DNA of 64,000 nucleotides, taken from NCBI RefSeq assembly GCF_947507565.1, contig NC_089187.1, forward strand, positions 1,736,001 through 1,800,000, given 5' to 3'. Positions within the stretch are counted from its first letter, which is position 1; every line of letters starts with the position of its first letter. Of the stretch, positions 23,740 to 35,099 are shown one piece after another. The DNA comes from Oscarella lobularis. Lineage: Eukaryota > Porifera > Homoscleromorpha > Homosclerophorida > Oscarellidae. The position numbers were made by a program, and so were the translations under genes. Under the pieces are notes generated by a model. The model was given only the letters and a program-made list of their open reading frames with translations. It made no database searches and was not told where the DNA came from.

Positions 23740-24176
23740 ACTTTTTCTTACTGTATGCCTCAACTGGAGCCTCTCCGGTTCCTGTGCGGCTACCATTTGC
23801 GCTCACCATGACCCGTTCGACGGATGATCGGCTGAAGAACGCGTCAGAGCTCCGCTTCCTATTTCTTTCCGGTGTAATCGCTGAGCCTTTTTCTGTTTGT
23901 CTTGATCGATAGCCCCCCGGATGACAAACAAACGACGATACATAAAATTTGTTGAAAATAGCAAAAAAACAGGGTTGCGTAAAAATACCACGGACGTTTG
24001 CATTTCTACTGAAAACTCGGCCAACGACAATGTTATACCGGATTAAAATTGATAGTAACGATAATTATACTGTTCGACTCGCCTTGTTATTGGATACTGA
24101 TTAATTAAGCCCGTGCCTACAATTCGACTACCTGAGGTTCAAGTGTGTGGCATTTACTTAGCACACTAGCCCTTAC
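23740..24176. other. Intergenic after repeat R1
   Basis: Shares a short tract (CAACTGGAGMCTCTCCGGYTCCTGTGCG) with 29270-29305. No coding exon is supported. It probably includes the 3' flank of the ROCO gene. Confidence 0.35.
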
Positions 24177-27100
24177 CTAGATCTTTAGTTTTTTCGGCTC
24201 AGGCTCAACGGCTTCCTCGCCATACAGGTCACAACGAATAGAGTGTAGTATTCTCTCCCCATAGACTTCCTTCACAACGTCGTCCAGTCCTGACTTGTAG
24301 ATGGCTCTAGCAAGGTCCCAGACTTTCCCTTTACCTTTTTGCTTCGTCATCCATTTCTTCAGCATTGCATAGCATTGTTCTTCGTCTTGGGAGTTAGAAC
24401 GCAAACACGAATCAATCTCAGCGTCATTGAGACTCGTTGGACCAAGCTGACGAGCCACACGCCTCCAGTAAGACTTGATCTCCAAATACACCTCCCTAAG
24501 GTGATTATCTTCAACTTTTTTGTCTTTAAACTCTAATTCTGGCGGTGCTACAAAAGAAGTATAAGTGCAGAAGACGCATTTTATCTTACTTTGAAATATA
24601 CCATCGCCAAGAACTTTTTTGTACTTCTCTTGGATGACTCTCTTGCTTATAGACGACTCCGTACAGGCAAGCAACACTTTCTTCACAAGAGGCTGCTCCG
24701 TTTCCGTCTTCCATTTCTTCAGCGCTAGTGCAAGGCTCACTTTGTTGCTATGGTTTCCTCGCCGTATTTCCGTCATGGCTTCAGACGACAATAGTTTTAT
24801 GCAGATCTCTTCCCATTTTGAGCTCGCTCCTGAACAAATCGCCGAAATCAGATCTTTGCACACGACGTCAGCATCGGCAGGGAAACCGGCTCCGCGCTCC
24901 GGCTTTCCGTCTCGGACGCGACGACGAAGACGAAGATGGCTAATTTGAACGTGAGGATGCGTGGCATCGCGAGGTTTTAAGGCTTTTACAATTGCAGTGC
25001 TGCTCTTACACGACTTGACGTCGTCCCTTTCGTACACAGCCACGTCTGAACTGTGATTCTTAAGATCGTCGCTGTCCAAATAGCGCCATTCCATTGGACA
25101 GCCACTCGCTTTATCTCTTCGAACTGACTCAACAGTGCGTTTCACATCTTCGAGCGTATCCTTTGCGACGCATTCGCCTCCCTTCGAACAGCGCACGATC
25201 ACGTCGACGGCATCGCAATCGTCTTCATTCGCTATTTTGACGAGACATTCGACCAAATGACTTTGACCGGACGCTTCAAGTTTGAAGCCGTCTTTCCACA
25301 GAATCATGCGATATCCCGAAATGGCGGCGCAGCGACTTTGAAGAATGGGAAAAAGTGGCGGTGGAATGACATCCGTCTCGGGGTGAGAAACTCGGTAGCG
25401 ACGACCGCGGTAAACGACCATGTCGTCTCTCTTCTCCCAGACGCCGGCCGGTTTTAATTCTTTTATGAGGCAAGGAACGTGATACGAGTGAGGACCGTCT
25501 TTACCTTCAATTTGACAAATGAGATGAAGATCGAGCATCACTCGAATTGCTTCATCTACGGTGAACGACACACACGGAAGATTTCGCTCCCGTTGCTTTT
25601 CTTGAAATAGCTCGAGTGCTAATTCTATGTCTTCTTGATTCACTCTGCCCGTGTCGTCCTTGACTGCGCGGATGATGTAGAACTCATCGGGATCGGAGAG
25701 GATCGGGCCCAGAAGATTGGTTACCAAAACCGAAGGCTGCAGATAAATTTGGCGAAGCGTGCGAAAATACAGAATCTGTAAACACAACGTTGGGCGCTAA
25801 CCAAACACCGTTTTAGAAGAGCTTACAGTTCCCGAGTCGTGAAGGTTTTCGGCCAACAATTCAATTGGAAAGTGTTTGATGAGAGGTCGACTAAGATGCT
25901 TTTCAATAGTAGATCGAAACTCTTCCAAGTTCAACAACTTGTCTTCAGTGAGAGAAGTATCCAAAATAAGCGATATACAATCCTCGCACACTTTGGGAAC
26001 AGGTTTCGCTTTCTACAAAAAAAAGGCCGCGTGAAGCAGTTTCAAAACAACGACGTGAGCTATACACATGTATACCTGAAGAAGCTCTTCTCTGATTCTC
26101 TTCAGTTCTCTGCGAAACGAATCCATAGCCAGAGACTGTCCCTTCTTGCAGTCCACCTCGACAACGCCGCCCAAACAGAAGATTCCATCAAACTTTCTAA
26201 TAAGATTTTTGACGAGAATTTGAAATGAGCCCGAAGGTTTCATGTCGTTGTCGGGATTGCCTCCCGTTCTCTTGTTCCCAACGACAACGATCGTGATGCC
26301 GGAGACGATTGATTTTCTAGCCGACTTCAAAAAAGCGAGCCATCGTCTCACTTCCGCTATCACTTCTTTCATTGCCCGTTTTTTGCCATTTCCGTCGTCT
26401 AGGTTGACGACGCATATGAAAATGGTCAAGGCGAAGCGAAACAGAATAGCGTGGGCGACGCGGAACGGGTAGTGACCGCCAAAGTCCCAGATGGACATCA
26501 GTCCCACCCCGTCCACGTGCTTGTTGTGGACATCGACGCCGGCCGTTCGATCGAGTTCGTCCGACTGCGGAGTGATGTCACACAGAGAATTTGTTAGTGT
26601 CGATTTGCCAGCCATCGGCTCCCCGACGAGACAAGTTTGAACGCATTCTGGTTGGACTAGTTCGCTGTCAAGCCTCTCGTTTTCTAGGCGTATCTTAAAA
26701 TACAAGCATAAGTTGTTACGAAATATTTAGGGGAAATGTTTCTTAGGCTTACATATTCGCCTTTGAGAAAAAAATGTCTTTCACCTCGAGCTGCCTCGTG
26801 AGGTTTTAGTCCCTCCTGGTTAAAAACGTTAATAAACCGATGTCGTTCCTTTGGTAGCTTACATCATTTTCAGCCTCAAGTGATAGACCGGCGTCTAGCA
26901 AATATTGAAGAATGGATATCTTTACTGCTCTTGATACACATTTGAGACGCCTAAACATTCCATAAAGATGCAGAAGCGAGTTTCCTTTCTGAAAAAATTA
27001 AATAATCTAAATTTGCTAAATTAGGAAATCTGTCTACCTCATCGACTGTTTTGCAATTAGCACCGTGCTCCACAAACCATTTCAAATTTTCCAGACTTGA

Positions 27101-29027
27101 GCACCACATGATTGGTGAACTCCCTCCCTAAATTAACAAATGAAAACAAAAGATCGCGCGTATGGCGCATTACAGTATCTTGTTCCTCCACATCCGCCCC
27201 ATGACGAAGAAGACGATCAAGAGACAATGAAGAGCCATACCAGGCAGCCCAGTGAAAAACATTGCGCATATGAGCAGCAAGAAGTCCCTCAGTCACAAAA
27301 GAGTCAAACACTTTTCTTGTCTCTTCAATTTCCAACATGTAGGCGTCCTGTACCAAAATCACACAGAATATACAATAAAAGAACAACCACTACCTTTTGC
27401 CCAAGATATGTCAATCCAGAAAATTCAATTTTGAGCTCAGCGATGACTCTTGCAACATCCACGTCCTCGTTGTTCATCACTCGCAGCAACAAAGTGCTCC
27501 CAGTCTAAAACGACGTTACACAAAATAAAATTGCGTTTCAGTACTAAATTATACTTCGACATCAAACTTTTTCTGGACACCCAACTCTAATAATTTTTTT
27601 GCAAATTTGAAATTCTTTGAACAGAACGCCAAAGACAATGGCGTGCATTTGGACTACACAAATGCCGGAATAAGGCGACAGAAAGATCACGTAAAATCCT
27701 ACCTCATGCGGTGAATATCCTTGGACAACCGCATTCTCTATCATTGCGAGAGGCAATCTTTCTGCTAGCCAGGTTAAAAGATTAATTCGATCACTTTCTT
27801 CTTTCAGATTTGACTGAGCCAAGATATAAAACACGTTCCGATCGTCTCTCTACAAGTATATTGAAAAAGGAAGCTGCATTCAACTGCTTACAGTTGCTTT
27901 TGAAAGGCTGAATCCTTTTCTGCATAGCCAGTCAACAACGTCAATTTGTACACCCGCAACAGCCCAGTGAATTGGTGTTTCCTTATACTAAGAAAACCAA
28001 CAGAACTCTTGCATTTGCACATATTCGTTTGTAACAAACCCTCGTTTTATAGCCTGAATTGAGTTGTTTTTCCCTGTTCTGCATTATATCAAACCAAAGT
28101 TCGACCATGCTTTGTCCACCGAAACAAGCGTTGAAAAACAGAGGAGTCTAGAACGTAGGCAAGTCGTCGAGTCTTAGTAAATAAATGACTAAATATAAAT
28201 ACTTTCTCAAGTCCTGTCATTTCTTCATCTAGCGAATTTGTTATCAATAATAATCTTTTTACTACTTCAGCGTGTCCATTCGCAAATGCCAAATTTAAAT
28301 CAGTCTCGCCACTCTAAACAAAACAATTTATTGAGAAGTTTGACACACCGATGACAGTGCATTTACTCGTGTACGTGAAATCTGTGCTCCACTCCTCAGA
28401 AGAAACTCTACAGCAGTTTCATCGCCAATGACACAAGCCAGCATCAAAGCAGTAAGATTATTGTAAGCCTAATTCACTATTTCAAGGTGTTGAGCAAAAT
28501 AAGACTCAAGGCAATCTTACAAGAAATCCTTCCCCAAAATAATAATGTGACGTGTTATTCAAAATCGTGCAATCGACTTTTCTGATGTTCAATTGTCCGA
28601 TCAATTCTTTCAAAATTTCAAATTTTCTTTTTAACACTGCAACATGTATCAATCTCCACCAGCCCTAAGAAATCCTATTGAACATCCCGTGCAGAGTATG
28701 TAAATTACAACCTTAATGCGATCTTCTCCACAAATCAATTCTTTGTTGCTGTACGTTCGATTCAAACGGACTTTTCCACGGGAAAGAATTTCTTTCACAT
28801 TTCGCAAATCTCCTTTTTCTACGCATATATATAGGCGCTCTTCTTCTTCTTCGCTATACAAAAACAGATCGCGTTTCGCTCTCGAGAATCGGCTGCGGAA
28901 CCTGAACCCATCTCTTATATCTATGCTGAACTACTCACTCCCAGTCGTTTTCTTCGTGCGATGACACGGTGTCACCCCAATCTTCGTCACTGCTTAGCAC
29001 TTCCATGCCGCTTCTAAACACAGCCAT
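24177..29027 (-). CDS. Ankyrin-Roc-COR protein with C-terminal death domains (DAPK1-like ROCO)
   Basis: Many-exon gene. The start MAVFRSGMEVLSSDED at 29027 joins DEEEEERLYICVEKGD across an intron (about 28862-28940). Ankyrin-like repeats occupy small exons from about 26740 to 28860 (HWAAWYGSS, LLRHGADVEE, ETPIHWAVAG). A Roc GTPase (26040-26700) shows a P-loop GEPMAGKST, a G3 motif WDFGG and a variant G4 NKRT instead of NKxD. The COR region (about 25000-25990) follows. Two death-fold-like segments end the protein (about 24600-24900, KWEEICIKLLSSEAM ... ALALKKW; and 24230-24530, WRRVARQLGPTSLNDAEID ... MLKKWM). The order ankyrin-Roc-COR-death matches DAPK1 without its kinase domain. A 42-bp GT-AG segment (about 24551-24592) is a multiple of three with no stop, so it could be spliced or retained. 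Role in cell-death or immune signalling is inferred from architecture. Confidence 0.8.
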
Positions 29028-29889
29028 CTCGAGGCAAAGTCCCGCTGTTCGTTTGCGGTACAGTACCTGCTCTTAATTTGCTGTTTACAGTACTCGCTCC
29101 TAGTGTCCCGTAGGTTCTTCGCCAGCGTTTACCATTTGCGATCCTTCTTCATTATCTCGGCAACAATACCCATTGTTGACAACAGCTGTAGAACGATCAA
29201 ATCAGAAATAACTAGAGAACGCCCTTGTGAACTCGAGTGAGACGCGAACAAAGGTTCTCTCCTACTGTACTTCAACTGGAGACTCTCCGGCTCCTGTGCG
29301 ACTTTGAGTAGCTACCCAGCAGCTTAAATTTGAGCGAATGAGCTTCGAGAGAAGCGTTTTAGCTTGTTCTCTTTGTCGTACAATCGAATTCCCGGAGCTT
29401 GGGCGGGGTTAGACCAGATATGCAAGATTTCTCCGTCTGTGATTTTGATTGGGCCCGATCGAGCCGTGTGGCCGCTGTTGCGTCATGGATGAAAAAACGT
29501 CTATGACTGCAGTAAGACAAAAAAGGTGCAAGCATATTTTTCCCGGAATAATCATGTTTGTGTACATAATCATGCGTAGTGGGCTAACCCCTACCAATTA
29601 GCTACGTGGCTAAAATTAGGACAATCACAAAACCCCCCAAAAAACTACTAAAGCAACAAACTAACATAGAGTAATCAAGAAGTGAAAGCTATAAAGCAAC
29701 GAACCAACATATACCAGCAGAGACTGAATGAGACGGAAGAATGACGTACAAGTGCAGATAAAACATAAGTACCTGTAAACAGAATAAAGCGTACGATACA
29801 AAATACGACAGACAGTACGACAGTTTGGACAGCATCAGTGTTTTACACTGAACTCTCACTAACCTAATAAGGTAGAATTTAGTTGCTCA
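29028..29889. other. Intergenic with a partial R1 repeat
   Basis: 29135-29300 matches the 3' half of repeat R1 (TTATCTCRGCAACAATRCYC and CTAGAGAACGCCCTTGTGAA). The rest is AT-rich with no supported gene. Confidence 0.5.
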
Positions 29890-31545
29890 TTAATTAGAAA
29901 CTAAAGATTGTACCGATTCTTGTCCGGTTGCTTCTGAATCAGAATCGTCGTCGGCAAGGCCGTCCATCACCTCGAGCATAATATGATGGTTTTGCTCTGC
30001 AGCGTCATATCTTGGGCCATCGTCTATATGGCCGTGTTGCTCTGGTGATGTTCCATCGCTGTTACTGCTAGACACTTGTCGAACTACCAAGACGGCAATA
30101 ATGATAACAGCAACGACGAGACCAGGACTTGCAACAGACGCTATCATTTTGATGTGCTTGTAGTCGTGAGGGTTGCGCCCTATTGTGTCCGCTGGTTGTT
30201 GCTCAATAATCAACTTCCCAGATGTGGGAAGTTCCGTATCTGCAAGCAAGAGCTAGGAGTTAAAAAGTACGGCACTGAAAAGGCAAACAACCTGACACAA
30301 TGCACTGATGGGGCAGAGCAGGAATCACAATCGCGTTGCTGTAGTTGCTGCTGGCACCGACGACGTCTTCACTGTAGATCCGACAACGTCTTTCGCCAGC
30401 TGCGTTTTCTACTCCAACTGCTATAAAGTCTGCAAAAAACGGACAGCAGGCTTGCACCATTAGTACTCGTTGTCGCTAATCGCACCCTGCTCTGGATTGA
30501 CAAACTCTTCTTTCTCGTACCCATCTTCACAGATGACCTTGACGGTGTGAACCGGAGATGTCGCTCCTTTAGGTACGAGGCACGTAACAGCTATGTTGCA
30601 CTTATCACTTGAAAGCGAGGCCGTGCAATTTTCAAGCAGCGTGGGTCGATCTAAATCACTAAAATCAGCTACTACACGACAGCAACGATTTCTAACTAAC
30701 CAAAAGGTAGAACATTCACGATAGATTTGGTGTTGGCTGCTCTAACGCTAAAGTAAGGATTGCCCTTTAACCAGCATTCGTATACTCCAGCGTTCGAAGA
30801 GGTGAAGCTCTGGATGGAAAGAGTGCCGTTGCTCCGGGTCTTTACATTCTTTTGCTTCTGCGCCGCTTCGGGAATTTTCCATTCAGCATCAGCGCACCCC
30901 GGTGGTTTGTCGTTCGCAGACGGACAGACAATTTCAACGTTCGACCCAATTGGCACGCTCTTTGAAACTTCAGCTGCATTCAGTTCAACTGAGACAATTG
31001 ACGGGACCCGATTACACAGCAAATATTATATAGCAACCTTCGGTGTCTTACTGTAATCGTTGAGAGGTACGGTTAGACTATCGTAGTCGCGGCCTCCGGT
31101 GTCGGTGACCCGACAGGCGTAAAGATACGACGACGCGCGACCCGGTTCGATTGCAAACCTAACGTGCTGAACGCAGCCTCGAGTTGGAACGACCACGGAG
31201 GCTGGAGGGCCGGAATTGTTCGCTGACATCTTCCCGTCGACAATCACCTCTTCGTAATCCGTTAGCACAAGCCACTTGACGTCCGTCTCTCCGCACGACC
31301 CGGCGCCGATTGCGGTATAGTTGCACGACAATTCGGCGTAAAACGTTGTATTGACGTTACCATCTTGAGCCGCCTCGTAATATGTATCGCGACTGACGAA
31401 AATGGAAGGGCGTGTGCGCAGAGAATACCCTGGGTCAAAGAAAACAAACCGTTTAAACAAAACCTTGCTTGATTCGAAAGAAAACGTCACCATTTGCGGC
31501 CGTCAACGCACTAAGAACGGCGCATGATACGAATAATCTACGCCA
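29890..31545 (-). CDS. Single-pass Ig-domain membrane receptor
   Basis: Minus-strand gene. A hydrophobic leader (RRLFVSCAVLSALTAANG, about 31490-31540) joins, after a short intron, an Ig-like domain (31030-31430; AELSCNY ... YLYACRV), then a second Ig domain (30700-31020; GSNVEIVCP ... NAGVYECWL). A less clear extracellular region (30260-30690) contains cysteines and SxSxC-type strands. A transmembrane helix (SPGLVVAVIIIAVLVV, about 30090-30150) leads to a short acidic cytoplasmic tail ending VQSLVSN at 29890. The tail has no ITIM, ITAM or kinase. The initiator codon is not seen in the leader exon, so a 5' exon is missing. It is divergent to the next Ig gene. Confidence 0.65.
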
Positions 31546-32271
31546 TGTTCCTTTTAGCCACGTCTACAGAAAGCGACGGTTAATAGTCGGACTTTATTTG
31601 GGGGAGGTCGGGGACTCGATCGCGGGGACTCGCGGGGACTCGTGGACTTCCTGCGTGCAAACACGCAATCAGGGACTACGAAGCTTCAACTTGCATTCAC
31701 CGTAATCCAAGGAAAGTCGCAAGAATAAATCGACTGCGCGGGAGCGTCTACTCTAGGGAGCGCCAAAATAAAACGCGAAAGCAAACGTAGCCTTACCGAA
31801 TTAGAATATCCAGCGTCAGCAAGGTTAATCGGTGGTAATATGTACTTCGCCATTGTGCGGACGGACCTTAGATCGACTCCTGCTTCCTTCTGCTCGAACT
31901 TCGAAAATGACGTATTTGCTGTCGATTAAAGTAATTAGATTAGCCACAGCGGCCTAAGCACAGGCTGAATGAAAAAATTAAAACCTCTAATTTAGTTTAG
32001 AGTATAAAGCGCAGTGTAACGATAGCCTTAGCTTTCGTATTTCCCCACAGTTAAAGATACGACAGCACGTGCCAAGAACATTCTAGAATATCCGGGATAA
32101 ACGAGCATAAAATTACCTAATAATTTTCTAATAATTTGCGAAACATTTTTTCGTGGCAAAACAGGTCTTTATACTATTTCCTACTGCAAGAAATGCAAGA
32201 ATGCCCAACATGTACATTGCTGCCTCTGTTTACTGCCGGCAAGTCTGCCAATAGTATATACTACTATAGTG
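31546..32271. promoter_or_regulatory. Intergenic between two divergent Ig-domain genes
   Basis: About 730 bp with no domain-bearing frame. An AGTATATA tract at 32252-32260 sits just upstream of the ATG at 32272 but is too close to be a standard TATA box. The region presumably contains both promoters and a missing 5' exon of the minus-strand gene. Confidence 0.35.
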
Positions 32272-34559
32272 ATGCCAATGAGCGTCCTCTATTGTGTGGG
32301 CCTGCTGCTCCAATTACTTGTTGCAGGACAAGGTTAGAATAAACCCTCCCTTACTGCGGTCTGCTAAATAAAATCTGTAGAGGCTTTGAGAGTTGAAGTC
32401 GTTGCTAATCCAACTGTAGTAAAAGAGGGCGGATCTTTTTCTTTATCGTGCTCTTCTACCATTGACGACCGCTCGGTTGCATTAAGCAAGACTATCACCT
32501 GGACAAAAGACAACAGGCGTCTGACAATAGATGGAAAACGTATCACGGCGTTCACACCAGAATTTCTTCACGTAAACAACGCCCGCGACGTCGATGCTGG
32601 ATGGTACGAATGCACGGTGCAAATGAGCTCCGATAGTGGATCTAGCAAAGCCTATGTCACCGTTGAAGGTCCGACGCTTAAGCTCAAATTCCTTCTTACT
32701 CATTTTCCGGTTGATAGGCGAGACAATCGTACAATCGGTCCGCGATCGCGTGATCGCCGTCGTGAGATCAAACGTTTCATTAGAGTGTAGAGCAGCAAAT
32801 TCTCTAGCTGTACGATGGCTCTACAAATTAATGAAAGTTGAAGTAAGCTCGAGAATTCGAATAAAGGCGTCCGCAGGGAGAAGCATATTGGAAATAGACA
32901 ATGTGCAGATGTCAGATGCTGGAACCTATCAATGCAAGATTGGAGTCAAATTGGCGAGAATTCACCTTAGCGTTGATTTACCTAGCACTCCTCAGATTGT
33001 GACTCATCCAGAGAACGTCACTGCTGTTGCCGGAGAGAGAGTGGAGCTGGTTTGTGACGCAATTGGGAAACCACCCCTCATTATGTCGTGGCTGAAGAGA
33101 ACAAGTCGCGGAGACGTCGAGATATCCAGAAATAGGATTTTGGCATATGAGGCTGTCACAAAAAGACAAGCGGGAATCTATATTTGCGTGGCAAAAAACA
33201 CAAACGGTCACTCAGAGTCAAAAACAGCTACCATACATGTACAGGAAAGAGGTACGTACCAGATTCAAAAACATTTTGGCTCGTGGCAGTGTCACGACTT
33301 TAGAACACAGTTCTACACTTGTAGCAAAACAGAAAGACGTTGTTGCCCTCACTTGCCCCTTTTCCGACTCTACGGTCACGTGGACAAAAAGCGGTCAGCC
33401 GGTTGAATTATCAGGAACCAAAATTCTCAAACCAAGAGTCGTCAGAGGTTCAGCACTCCTCATAACCGACGCCACATGCTCTGACGACGGAGAGTACAGC
33501 TGCGCAGCTGAGCAAGAAGATGACATATTCAGAACGACGCTTATTGTCGAAGGTGTGTCCTCTAGTAGTAACACCGTCGTAAGACTCTAAAGAGCTGCAG
33601 TTTACAGGTCCTCCTGAACCTCCACGTAACGTATCGGTAACCTTTGTGTGCAACAGTAACCAGGAGGGAGAATTGCAGGTTTTCTGGCAGCAAAGTCTTT
33701 GTCACGGCACAAGTACTTTCCTTGGTTATTTTCTAACCGTGACGATAATTAACACCAAGTCGAAGGCAGGAAAGGTGATTACCAAACGAGCAGAGCCAAG
33801 TTCTCAGAAAACGTCTGTTCTTCTCGACGACTCTACCTGCTCAGATTGCAGCATTGTCTACGGAGTAGAAGTACAAGCTGAAAATCAATTCGGAAGAAGT
33901 TCACGAGTCCTACCCATCGCTGCGCTTAGTAAACAGCCAGGTAAGTATCCACAGTGAGGTAGTCACTACGTAAAGTTACAGATACAGTATCGAAGGTAGG
34001 AAATGCAGATTGTCAAACCAATCGAACGCTCAATCCAATCCGGTTCTAATGTCAGTTCCAGGCATTCAGCTATGGGTTAGAGACAAGCACTGTCGATGTT
34101 CTAAGGTAAGTCGATTAGACAGATGAGGCGGACAAGTAATCGTTACCTCAGTCTTTAGTTTTCGATATTACAAAATACGTCAAACGTGCTGTGCAGAAAT
34201 ACATTAATGAGACTCTCCAAAAACTAACTAATCAGGAAACTACATTGGTTTTGACTCATGAAGACGTTCGATCCGTCGACAAGCCTCTCAGCGTTTTTGT
34301 CTACCAAGTTATGATGAGCAACGTCAGCTTTCTAGAAGGAATCAGCAGCATTTCTCAAATTTCTGGATTAGTTGATAGCGATCGTCGAAACGAGACGGAA
34401 ATTTATGTGACAGAAAAGTGCAAAATCGTTTTTGCAGATTGCTCACCTTTGCTTATTGAGGGATCTGACAATAATGTCGAGTGCCAAGTGGAGAGCCCGT
34501 GTTCTGAGACGAAAACTCTTCAGCGTATACGCAAGTGGTGTCAACCGTGCTTGGAATAA
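32272..34559 (+). CDS. Secreted four-Ig plus FN3 protein with an unrecognised C-terminal domain
   Basis: Signal peptide MPMSVLYCVGLLLQLLVAGQ at 32272 joins across an intron ending near 32382 to Ig1 (SFSLSCSS ... DAGWYECTV). Then Ig2 (32715-32985; NVSLECRA ... DAGTYQCKI), Ig3 (32990-33240; RVELVCDA ... QAGIYICVA), Ig4 (33290-33555; VVALTCPF ... DDGEYSCAA) and an FN3-like domain (33607-33940; PPEPPRNVSV). After short exons of uncertain splicing (33985-34110) comes a C-terminal domain of about 130 residues (34160-34559; DITKYVKRAV ... FVYQVMMSNVSF ... RIRKWC). No transmembrane helix follows, so it appears secreted. The terminal domain also occurs in the gene at the right edge of the window. The protein may be a sponge adhesion or aggregation-type molecule; this is inference. 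Confidence 0.65.
34160..34559 (+). other. Unrecognised C-terminal domain, copy 1
   Basis: This terminal domain shares spacing and residues with 63538-63939: D/N-I-x-x-Y-V-K, SV/SL-F-x-Y-x-V near the middle, NxSF/NASF, GxxxSDR, F-A-D-C, and a final RIRKWC close to the stop in both. Two copies in otherwise unrelated positions indicate a real domain; I cannot name it. Confidence 0.55.
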
Positions 34560-35099
34560 GGAACCGATAAGCAGACTGTATTGTCTAGGAGGGAAAAAAT
34601 GAATAGCAAAACGAGAAAAAAGTATCTATACAGATTCTCTAAACGAAAAGGCTTACTACGCCTTTGTACTCTTCGCATACGCGCAAAATCGTCTTCAGAA
34701 GATACTGCGCTTTGCCTTGGGAAAGGTTTGGCATTTCTTGGCGCAATCAGTTCAGCAGCCTGAGAGTTAGCCTCGATTGCTTGTTTGGGCACGCCGAGAG
34801 AAAGTTTAGGAACGAAAAGACACGATCGAGGCTACTAAAAAGAGGAGCTGTAGCTTGTTCGTGCTTTCGAGAAGAACACGAATGACGTGCCTCAAATTCC
34901 CGTAGAACACGAGCTCTCCCACGTGTTTCTTCGCCTCTGAGACACAGTGTATAGCCACGGATACTGAAAGGAATGTAACCTCTTTCTAGTATCCATAGCG
35001 TAGAGCTGGTTTACTAAAGCAAAGAAGCAAGCAAAACAAAAAAAACAGCTAGACAGAAACGGCAGCATCGATGTTAATTCAGTATGGAGTTGACTACAA
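34560..35099. other. Convergent 3' intergenic
   Basis: Lies between the 3' ends of the Ig-FN3 gene and the giant C4-domain gene. Short open frames show no similarity. It presumably holds both 3' untranslated regions. Confidence 0.45.
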
